A stretch of 10,897 bases of DNA from JBJXGF01 sp046153015 (GTDB lineage: Bacteria; Actinomycetota; Acidimicrobiia; Acidimicrobiales; CAIXPF01), in the NCBI GenBank assembly GCA_046153015.1, contig JBJXGF010000306.1, forward strand, positions 1-10,897, in the 5' to 3' direction. The translations under genes were made by a program, and so were the position numbers. Numbering within the stretch: the first letter of the stretch is position 1; every line of letters starts with the position of its first letter. Below the pieces are notes generated by a model. That model did no database searches. It saw nothing but the letters and a program-made list of their open reading frames with translations, and was not told where the DNA came from. Positions 6,178-10,897 of this stretch are shown piece after piece.

Positions 6178-6209
6178 AAGAGGGGAAGGCGTCAGCGCCT
6201 TCCCCTCTT
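6178..6209 (+). terminator. Strong terminator-like hairpin
   Basis: AAGAGGGGAAGGCG (6178-6191) and CGCCTTCCCCTCTT (6196-6209) form a perfect 14-base-pair stem with the four-base loop TCAG. Only a short TT lies at the end and CGCG follows, so there is no U-tract; such hairpins are common terminators in actinobacteria. It ends 25 bases before ATG 6235 and would separate the RNA from that gene, or act as an attenuator. Confidence 0.75.
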
Positions 6210-6219
6210 CGCGTGCGAG

Positions 6220-6234
6220 TACGCTGGTGCGCCC
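6220..6234 (+). promoter_or_regulatory. Putative -10 box for a leaderless transcript
   Basis: TACGCT (6220-6225) is a TANNNT box ending nine bases before ATG 6235, with no ribosome-binding site between. The sequence from the box to the ATG is almost the same as at 5181-5194. It lies just after the terminator-like hairpin, suggesting that 6235-7196 is transcribed independently of the RNA. No convincing -35 is seen; the hairpin arm occupies that position. Confidence 0.45.
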
Positions 6235-6444
6235 ATGGAGCGTCCCACGCGGTTCGAGCACCACCGCTTCGTCGGCGACAAGCGGAGCCAGGTCGTGTAT
6301 GACCTCGACGAGCTGACGGCCGAGCAGGCCGGGGTGATCAACGAGCTGCTCGCCGCGGAGACCTTCATCTGCTTCGGGCCTGACACCCTGGCCGAGGCTC
6401 GCAACCGGGGCTACCGGCTCTGGCGGGGCCAGCGCCGGGGGTGA
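6235..6444 (+). CDS. Small protein of unknown function, first of a coupled pair
   Basis: A 69-residue, strongly charged soluble protein: RPTRFEHHRFVGDKRSQVVYDLDEL, then AEQAGVINELLAAETFICFGPDTLAEARNRGYRLWRGQRR. There is no membrane segment or recognisable domain. The ordered look of the segments, the leaderless-type start and a four-base GTGA overlap with the downstream alpha/beta-hydrolase gene support a real gene. I do not recognise a family; function unknown. Confidence 0.75.
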   Translation: MERPTRFEHHRFVGDKRSQVVYDLDELTAEQAGVINELLAAETFICFGPDTLAEARNRGYRLWRGQRRG

Positions 6445-7196
6445 GCGTCGCCGCCCGATTTCCTTCGGGCGAGCTCGAGCTCGCCGGCCACCTGGCGCTG
6501 CCGCCGGGCACTGGCCTCCGGCGCTCGTCGGTCGTGCTCTGCCACGGGTTCCCCACCGCGGGCGCGGCGGCCGCCTACGGCGCCTTCCCCGACCTGGCCG
6601 ACCGGGTGGCCTCGACGCTCGGGTGGGTGGCGTTCTCGTTCTGCTACCGGGGGGTGGGCGAATCGGAGGGCGACTTCTCACTCGGGGGCTGGCTAGCCGA
6701 CATCGCCGCCGCGGTGGCCCACGTGCGAGCGAGGCCCGACGTCGCCGAGGTGTGGCTGGCCGGGTTCGGCACCGGCGGCGGCCTCTGCCTCTGCGCGGCG
6801 GCCGCCGACCCCGCGGTGAGCGGGGCTGCGGTGCTCGGCGCCCACGCCGACTTCGACGACTGGGCCGGCCACCCTCGCCGCCTCCTCGACCACGCCCGGC
6901 GCATGGGCATCATCCGCGACCCGTGGTACCCGCGCTCCTTCGACGCCTGGGCCCGGGAGCTGGCCGAGATCCACCCGGTGCGCTGCGCGGATCGGCTGCG
7001 CAGCCGACCGCTGCTCGTGGTGCACGGCAGCGAGGACGACGCCGTTCCGGTCTTCGACGCCCGCGTGCTCGGCGACGCCCACGCCCACGCCGACCTGCGG
7101 GTCATCCACGGCGCCGACCACCGCCTGCGAGACGACCCGAGGGCCATCGCCGTGCTGGTCGGCTGGCTCGACCGCAACGGCGCCGCCGCCGGGTGA
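6441..7196 (+). CDS. Alpha/beta-hydrolase-fold protein with Gly in place of the nucleophile Ser
   Basis: A 251-residue protein starting at GTG 6441, overlapping the preceding stop. The fold is clear: VVLCHGFPT (oxyanion-hole HG loop), FSFCYRGVGESEGDF, the nucleophile elbow WLAGFGTGGGLCL, HGSEDDAVP with the expected acid D199, and IHGADHRL with the expected His H227. The elbow reads G108-F-G110-T-G112 where catalytic members have GxSxG, so the nucleophile Ser is Gly (codon GGC). Unless another residue substitutes, it should not work as a serine hydrolase; it may bind a ligand or a partner. There is no signal peptide. It is convergent with the HhH-GPD gene, with the GC-rich repeat between. Confidence 0.88.
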   Translation: MSVAARFPSGELELAGHLALPPGTGLRRSSVVLCHGFPTAGAAAAYGAFPDLADRVASTLGWVAFSFCYRGVGESEGDFSLGGWLADIAAAVAHVRARPDVAEVWLAGFGTGGGLCLCAAAADPAVSGAAVLGAHADFDDWAGHPRRLLDHARRMGIIRDPWYPRSFDAWARELAEIHPVRCADRLRSRPLLVVHGSEDDAVPVFDARVLGDAHAHADLRVIHGADHRLRDDPRAIAVLVGWLDRNGAAAG

Positions 7197-7200
7197 ACAG

Positions 7201-7370
7201 CGCTCAGCCTTGTTCTTGGGGGCTGCGCCCCCCAGATATCTGCGTCCGGCTCGCTGCGCTCGCGCGGCCGCCTTCGCTTCGCTCAGTCCTGTTCTGGGGG
7301 CTGCGCCCCCAGACCCCATCTGCGTCCGGCTCGCTGCGCTCGCGCGGCCGCCTTCGCTTCGCTCAGTCCT
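7201..7370 (-). repeat. Two tandem GC-rich repeat units between convergent genes
   Basis: Units of about 80 bases at 7283-7362 and 7204-7282, followed by a further arm at 7363-7370, read on the minus strand as CTGAGCGAAGCGAAGGC, GCGCGAGCGCAGCGAGCCGG, ATGGGGTCT and the hairpin GGGGGC-GCA-GCCCCC. The arm sequences of the two units are identical over a long stretch, while the left unit has lost a few bases beside its hairpin (AGATATCT in place of AGACCCCATCT). The TGA of the HhH-GPD gene (7363-7365) lies in the repeat arm. Lying between two converging genes, the two hairpins can serve as a bidirectional terminator. Confidence 0.9.
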
Positions 7371-7938
7371 GCTTGCCCTTCCCCGCCGCTTTCATCATCC
7401 GCTTCCAGTCGCGCACCTTGGCCAGCGACTCCGCGGAGTCGACGTCGGCCGCTGAGCGGGGCGTGTCGTCGGAGAAGGGCTTGGCCGCCTCCTCCCAGCC
7501 TTCGGGGCGCACCCCGAACCGCTTCGCCAAGAGGGCGGTGAAGATCTTGGCCTTCTCGTCGCCGAAGCCGGGCAGCTCCTTCACCCGTCGCAGCAGGTCG
7601 CGGCCCGTCGCCGCCTCGGTCCAGATGCGGGTCGGATCGCCGTCGTACCGCTCGGCCAGCAGCACGCACAGGGCGTGGGCCCGTTTCGCCATCGATCCCG
7701 GGTAGCGGTGCAGCGCCGGTTTCGCCACGAACGCGGCGGTCAGCGCCTCCGGGCCGAGCTCGGCGATCCGGGCTGCGGTGAAGCTCTCGCCGAGGCGAGC
7801 CTTCAACGCGTACGGCGCCGAGAACGCCCACTCCATCGGCACCTGCTGGTCGAGCAGCATCCCGAGCAGCAGCGCCAGCGGATCCTCCACCAGCAGCCGG
7901 TCGGCCGCCGGATCGCCGGTGATCGGGAACGAGACCAC
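7363..7938 (-). CDS. HhH-GPD-type base-excision-repair-like protein
   Basis: A 191-residue protein starting at GTG 7938, eight bases after the stop of the thiamine-diphosphate enzyme. It belongs to the actinobacterial HhH-GPD-like family marked by DPLALLLGMLLDQQVPMEWAF near the N terminus, KPALHRYPGSMAKRAHALC in the middle and the helix-hairpin-helix LPGFGDEKAKIF (from L122), then FGVRPEGWEE. The Lys-rich tail (MMKAAGKGKQD) is likely disordered. The fold suggests DNA binding or glycosylase activity, but the Lys and Asp used by Nth/MutY-type enzymes at and after the hairpin are not seen at the usual places (D127-E128-K129 in the hairpin; no VDxH). The long open frame upstream to 8541 overlaps the neighbouring gene and is not coding. 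Confidence 0.87.
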   Translation of the reverse strand: MVSFPITGDPAADRLLVEDPLALLLGMLLDQQVPMEWAFSAPYALKARLGESFTAARIAELGPEALTAAFVAKPALHRYPGSMAKRAHALCVLLAERYDGDPTRIWTEAATGRDLLRRVKELPGFGDEKAKIFTALLAKRFGVRPEGWEEAAKPFSDDTPRSAADVDSAESLAKVRDWKRMMKAAGKGKQD

Positions 7939-7946
7939 GGCCCCGG

Positions 7947-9611
7947 TCAGCTGCGGCCGACGGTCGGCCAGCGCTTGCCGCCGTACTGGAACTGCATCGG
8001 GGCGAGGCTGCGCATGTCGAGATCGATCACGTTGGGGCCGGCCTGTCCGAAGGCCCACTCGAGCGCCTTGTCGAACTCGTCGACGCCGCTCGCCTTCCGG
8101 CCCGGCACGCCCATCGACTCGGCCATCGCCGCGAAGTCGGGGGTGGCCAGGTCGACGCCGTTCTGGCGGCCGAAGCTCGACTCCTCGATGATGCGCAGCA
8201 CCCCGTAGCCGCCGTCGTTGAACACGATCGTGGTGAGCGGCACGTGGTGCTGGGCCGCGGTCGAGAGCTCGGTGGCCGACATCATGAGCCCACCGTCGCC
8301 GTGGATCACGATCGTGCGCTTGCCCACACCCACCGCGGCGCCGAGCGCGAGCGGCAGGCCCGGGCCGATCGCCGCGGCGACCGGGCGCATCGTGGTGCGC
8401 GGCGCCAGCACCGGCAGCAGCTTGTTGCCCCACAGCGCGGCGGAGAGCGTGGTGTCCTTGGCGATCACCGCGTCTCGGGGCAGCTTGGACCGCAGCGTGT
8501 CCATGATCTGCCAGTGGTCGGGGCCGATCTGCTCCTCCCACACCTTGTCGTCGTCGGCCTTCGCCGCCTGGGCGCGGGCCAGGAACTCGGCGTCGCAGCG
8601 GGCCGGGGGGCCCTCCGAGCGGGTGTCGAGGTGGTCCGAGAGCAGCTGCAGCGCCCGCTTCGCATCGCCCTGCACGGCCACCTCGGCCCGGTAGTTGCGG
8701 TTGAGCACGCTGTTGTCGGCGTCGATGTGCACGATGCGCGAGGGCAGCCGCACGTTCCAGTTCACCGTGTCCTGCCAGAAGAACCGGGTGCCGACGGCGA
8801 GCAGCACGTCGGCCTCGCCGAGGACGCCCGCCAGGGCGCGGCGGTCGGTGCGGGGCCCGAGGCTCAGCGGATGGTCCTCGGGCATGGCGCCCCGCCCCTC
8901 GATGCTGGTCACCACCGGAGCGCCGAGCCGTTCCGCCAGGCGCACCAGCTCGTCGCTGCCGCCGGAGGCCACCACGCCGCTGCCGGCCCAGATCACCGGG
9001 CGGGCGGCCCCGCCGAGCACCTCGGCGCCGCGCCGCAGCGCCTTCTCATCGACCACCGGGCGAGGGGTGAAGCCGGCCGGGATCGTGTGGTCGACCGTGG
9101 CGTACTGCAGATCGATCGGGATCTCGACCGCGCCCGGCGCCGGCCGACCGGTGAGGATGTCGCGCACCACGGCGTGCACGGTCGAGGGGATCTCCTCGGC
9201 CACCCGCACGGTGTCGGCCCGCCGGGTGACCGTGCGCAGCATGGCCAGCTGGTTCTCCGCCTCGTGGAGGTAGCCCTTTCCCTTGCCGTAGTAGATCGTC
9301 TCGACCTGGCCGGTGAGCAGCAGCACGGGCGAGCTCGCCGCGTTCGCCTCGTACAGGCCGGCCACGGCGTTGGCGCAGCCTGGCCCGGTGCTGGCGATGG
9401 CCACGCCGAGCCGGCCCGTGGCCCGGGCGTAGCCGTCGGCCATGTGCACCGCGTTCTGCTCGTGGCGGGCGCAGATCGGCTCGATGCCCCCGAGGCGGGT
9501 GATCGCGTCGTAGATCGGCAGGTTGTGCACGCTCACGATGCCGAACACGTGGCTCACACCTAGCTCAAGCAGGGTTCGGGCGATCGCTTCGCCGCCGGTC
9601 ATGTCGGCCAT
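7947..9611 (-). CDS. Thiamine-diphosphate-dependent enzyme, acetolactate-synthase-like
   Basis: A 554-residue protein of the TPP enzyme family that includes acetolactate synthase, benzoylformate decarboxylase and related 2-oxoacid enzymes. The N-terminal Pyr domain has the activating Glu E51 in CARHEQNAVHMADGYARATG and GPGCANAVAGLYEA; the central domain has VIWAGSGVVASGG and VHIDADNSVLNRNYRAEV; the C-terminal PP domain has the metal/diphosphate motif from GDGGLMM (D439) to FNDGGYG. No regulatory small subunit adjoins it, and there is no other branched-chain amino-acid gene, so a biosynthetic acetolactate synthase is less likely; the substrate cannot be fixed from sequence. ATG 9611 is chosen because it begins seven bases after a TAGGCT box; the frame upstream to 9881 overlaps the divergent RNase H gene. 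Confidence 0.93.
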   Translation of the reverse strand: MADMTGGEAIARTLLELGVSHVFGIVSVHNLPIYDAITRLGGIEPICARHEQNAVHMADGYARATGRLGVAIASTGPGCANAVAGLYEANAASSPVLLLTGQVETIYYGKGKGYLHEAENQLAMLRTVTRRADTVRVAEEIPSTVHAVVRDILTGRPAPGAVEIPIDLQYATVDHTIPAGFTPRPVVDEKALRRGAEVLGGAARPVIWAGSGVVASGGSDELVRLAERLGAPVVTSIEGRGAMPEDHPLSLGPRTDRRALAGVLGEADVLLAVGTRFFWQDTVNWNVRLPSRIVHIDADNSVLNRNYRAEVAVQGDAKRALQLLSDHLDTRSEGPPARCDAEFLARAQAAKADDDKVWEEQIGPDHWQIMDTLRSKLPRDAVIAKDTTLSAALWGNKLLPVLAPRTTMRPVAAAIGPGLPLALGAAVGVGKRTIVIHGDGGLMMSATELSTAAQHHVPLTTIVFNDGGYGVLRIIEESSFGRQNGVDLATPDFAAMAESMGVPGRKASGVDEFDKALEWAFGQAGPNVIDLDMRSLAPMQFQYGGKRWPTVGRS

Positions 9612-9617
9612 GGCGGC

Positions 9618-9629
9618 GAGCCTAGGCTC
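9618..9629. promoter_or_regulatory. Symmetric bidirectional -10 element
   Basis: GAGCCTAGGCTC is a perfect 12-base palindrome. It yields TAGGCT, a TANNNT -10 box, on both strands (9623-9628 plus; 9624-9619 minus). On the minus strand ATG 9611 follows after seven bases; on the plus strand ATG 9638 follows after nine. Divergent transcription from one symmetric -10 is a described property of bacterial promoters. An alternative is that the palindrome is a binding site for a dimeric regulator; both can hold. Clear -35 elements are not seen. Confidence 0.6.
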
Positions 9630-9637
9630 TGGCGTCG

Positions 9638-9688
9638 ATGGCTCGCTGCGGCTGCGCACCCGCTCCCCGCCGGCCGGCGTCGGCGTGA
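9638..9688 (+). CDS. Possible 16-codon leader ORF upstream of the RNase HI gene
   Basis: ATG 9638, placed nine bases after the TAGGCT box, opens MARCGCAPAPRRPASA and ends with TGA at 9686-9688, overlapping the GTG start of the RNase HI gene by four bases (GTGA). Since the RNase HI start lacks a ribosome-binding site, a leaderless short ORF could deliver ribosomes to it by termination-reinitiation. The two cysteine codons (positions 4 and 6) could also sense cysteine supply, but that is speculation. Short ORFs arise by chance, so confidence is low. Confidence 0.4.
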   Translation: MARCGCAPAPRRPASA

Positions 9689-10719
9689 ACCCGCCGGTGG
9701 TGTACACCGATGGGGCCTGCCGGGGGAACCCCGGCCCCGGCGGCTGGGCCTGGGTGCAGCCCGATGGGCCCTTCGCCAGCGGCGCCGAGGCGGCCTCGAC
9801 CAACCAGCGCATGGAGATCGCCGCCGCGCTCGAGGCGGTGCGGGCCCTCCAGGGCCCCCTCGAGGTGCGCAGCGACTCCACCTACGTGGTCAACTGCTTC
9901 CGCGACCGGTGGTGGGCCGGTTGGCTGGCCAAGGGCTGGGTGAACTCGCAGCGCAAGCCGGTGGCCAACCAGGACCTGTGGGCGCCGCTGATCGAGCTGT
10001 ACCAGGCCCTCGGCGGGGCCGACGCCATCCGCTTCGTGTGGGTCAAGGGTCACGCCGGCGACCCCTGGAACGAGGTGGCCGACCGGCTGGCGGTGGAGGC
10101 GGCCGACACCCAGCGGGGCCGCTCCGGCGGCTCGCCGCCTTCGCCGGACGCCATCGGCCCGCCCGACGAGACCGGCCCCCGCCCGGCGCGCCGGCTGGGG
10201 GCCGCGTCCTACGCCGAGGGCGTGGCGGGCCGGCCGCTTGTGGTGTTCGGCCAGGGGCGAGCGGAGCTGGCCGACCGGGAGGCCGCGGTGCGCGAGCGGT
10301 TGAGGCGGATCATCGAGGCCAAGTCGGCGCTGGACCCGGAGCTGGTGGTGGTGTCGGGCCTGCGCCTCGGGGCCGAGCAGCTCGGCGCCGAGGCCGCGCT
10401 CGCCGCCGGCGTGCCGTTCGTGGCCGTGCTCCCCTTTCCCGACCCCGAGGCCCGCTGGCCGGCGCCGGACCGCCGCCGCTTTGCCGACCTCGCCGCCGCC
10501 GCCGCCGACCGGCTGGTGCTCGAGCGGCGCTCGCCGGACACGCCGGCCAAGGTGGCGGGCGCCCTGCGCCGGCGGGATGCGTGGCTGACCCGCCACGCAG
10601 CCGAGGCGATCCTGGTGTGGGACGGGCGCGACGCCCGGCTGGCGAAGCTCCACCGCACGCTCGAGCACGACCTCGGCGAGGATGTGTGGGTGCTCGACCC
10701 CAACGAGGTGCAGGCATGA
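9685..10719 (+). CDS. RNase HI fused to a YpsA-like SLOG domain
   Basis: A 344-residue protein in two parts. Residues 1-140 are a complete RNase HI, which cuts RNA in RNA-DNA hybrids: D9 in YTDGACRGNPGPGG, E44 in TNQRMEI, D64 in RSDSTYVV, H123 in VKGHAGDPWNE and D133 in VADRLAVEA. A Gly/Pro-rich linker (about 140-180) leads to residues 183-341, which look like the YpsA/DUF1273 branch of the Rossmannoid SLOG superfamily: VVFGQGR (G189-R192), VVSGLRLGAEQ (E231), GVPFVAVLPFPDPEARW, an SPDTPAK loop and AILVWDGRDARLAKLHRTLEHD. SLOG domains bind nucleotides or nucleotide-derived ligands. GTG 9685 is chosen because RNase HI proteins begin close to the first Asp; upstream in-frame ATGs at 9601 and 9610 precede the promoter element. 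Confidence 0.88.
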   Translation: MNPPVVYTDGACRGNPGPGGWAWVQPDGPFASGAEAASTNQRMEIAAALEAVRALQGPLEVRSDSTYVVNCFRDRWWAGWLAKGWVNSQRKPVANQDLWAPLIELYQALGGADAIRFVWVKGHAGDPWNEVADRLAVEAADTQRGRSGGSPPSPDAIGPPDETGPRPARRLGAASYAEGVAGRPLVVFGQGRAELADREAAVRERLRRIIEAKSALDPELVVVSGLRLGAEQLGAEAALAAGVPFVAVLPFPDPEARWPAPDRRRFADLAAAAADRLVLERRSPDTPAKVAGALRRRDAWLTRHAAEAILVWDGRDARLAKLHRTLEHDLGEDVWVLDPNEVQA

Positions 10720-10897
10720 GGGACGTCGGCGAGGCCGCCGCCGAGGTGGGCGTGGCGCTCGGCGAGAGCGAGCGCGTCGCCCTCTCTGGTCTGCTCGACC
10801 GGGTCGCCGCTGCGCTCGGGCCCGGTGCGGCGGGCCCCGGCGGCTCGACCGCCGGGCCGGCGGCGGGGGGCGAGCTCACGGGCGCCGCGTCCGGCCC
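10716..10897 (+). CDS. Start of an unrecognised gene, cut by the window end
   Basis: ATG 10716 overlaps the TGA of the RNase HI-SLOG gene (ATGA) and the frame stays open for 60 codons to the end of the window. The visible part begins MRDVGEAAAEVGVALGESER and continues VALSGLLDRVAAALGPG, then becomes Gly/Ala/Pro-rich. The first 35 residues look helical; no motif is recognisable. The overlap suggests co-expression with the upstream gene. In such GC-rich sequence an open frame of this length is weak evidence alone. Confidence 0.55.
   Translation, partial: MRDVGEAAAEVGVALGESERVALSGLLDRVAAALGPGAAGPGGSTAGPAAGGELTGAASG

Larger units (their letters stand above)
5959..6209 (+). ncRNA. Candidate structured non-coding RNA of unknown family
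   Basis: No protein frame is supported here, yet the sequence is full of nested complementarity unlike the flanking repeats. From 5' to 3': a segment complementary to the 16S 3' end (5967-5985); GGTCCAG (5976-5982) pairing with CTGGACC (6038-6044) to close a branched domain that holds ACCT-CGG-AGGT (6004-6014) and GGCCG-CTAGT-CGGCC (6019-6033); GCCGGG (6083-6088) with CCCGGC (6101-6106); GCGACGAT (6105-6112) with ATCGTCGC (6146-6153), sharing two bases with the previous stem so the two must trim or alternate; and a 14-base-pair terminal hairpin (6178-6209). It could be an independent small RNA or a leader controlling the genes from 6235. It does not match tmRNA, SRP RNA, RNase P RNA or any riboswitch core I know. 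Confidence 0.6.

Noticed and set aside
5959..6209. tmRNA, RNase P RNA, SRP RNA, T-box or cobalamin riboswitch
   Set aside because: The GAGGAAAG stretch recalls RNase P but the following conserved bases are absent; no tRNA-like acceptor end, no SRP GGAA loop context and no riboswitch core motifs were found.
7939..8541. Upstream extension of the HhH-GPD protein
   Set aside because: It overlaps the C-terminal part of the thiamine-diphosphate enzyme in another frame; family members start just before the DPxADxLL segment.
8244..9563. A 439-codon plus-strand open frame across the thiamine-diphosphate enzyme
   Set aside because: Antisense shadow of a gene with intact TPP motifs; no ribosome-binding site or recognisable domain.
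7947..9611. Assignment of the thiamine-diphosphate enzyme as biosynthetic acetolactate synthase (ilvB)
   Set aside because: No small subunit or branched-chain amino-acid gene is adjacent, and substrate-specific residues cannot be judged by eye.
9523..9684. Upstream extension of RNase HI to 9523 or to ATG 9601/9610
   Set aside because: These starts lie before the plus-strand -10 box and within the divergent gene; RNase HI proteins have only a few residues before the first catalytic Asp.
9612..9881. Upstream extension of the thiamine-diphosphate enzyme
   Set aside because: It would run antisense through the RNase HI N terminus and across the palindromic promoter; family proteins begin near the MTGGEAIARTL segment.

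Overview
This is a gene-dense, very GC-rich window. GTG starts, ATGA/GTGA overlaps between neighbours and several start codons lying 7 to 9 bases after a TANNNT box (leaderless mRNAs) all point to an actinobacterium. The SufCSU set, the HhH-GPD repair-like protein and the GC-rich interspersed repeats make me favour an Acidimicrobiia-type lineage; that assignment is inference, not proven by the sequence.

Layout. (1) 157-2711, minus strand: sufC-sufS-sufU, the ATPase, cysteine desulfurase and scaffold/sulfur-transfer part of the SUF iron-sulfur system. A promoter with an embedded inverted repeat lies directly before sufC; sufB and sufD are not here. (2) 2855-3888, minus strand: a metallo-beta-lactamase-fold hydrolase overlapping a small unknown gene. 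(3) 4045-5698, plus strand: an acyl-CoA dehydrogenase-family protein and a small membrane-anchored unknown protein. (4) 5699-6234: no protein gene; two tandem GC-rich repeats, then a candidate structured RNA of about 250 nt that ends in a strong hairpin and carries near its 5' end 19 nt able to pair with the 3' end of 16S rRNA. (5) 6235-7196, plus strand: a 69-residue unknown protein translationally coupled to an alpha/beta-hydrolase-fold protein whose nucleophile Ser is Gly. (6) 7363-9611, minus strand: a thiamine-diphosphate enzyme and an HhH-GPD-type protein. (7) 9638-10897, plus strand: a divergent unit with a possible 16-codon leader ORF, an RNase HI fused to a YpsA-like SLOG domain, and the start of an unknown gene running off the window.

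The GC-rich repeat occurs at four places (1-159, 2773-2860, 5693-5898, 7201-7370), always at 3' ends of genes, with a GGGGGC-GCA-GCCCCC hairpin. In three unrelated genes the repeat arm itself supplies the stop codon. Its likely role is transcription termination or mRNA-end protection.

No phage, transposase, CRISPR, tRNA or rRNA gene is visible. The items most worth following are the candidate RNA at 5959-6209, the RNase HI-SLOG fusion with its symmetric divergent promoter, and the stop-codon-supplying repeat.
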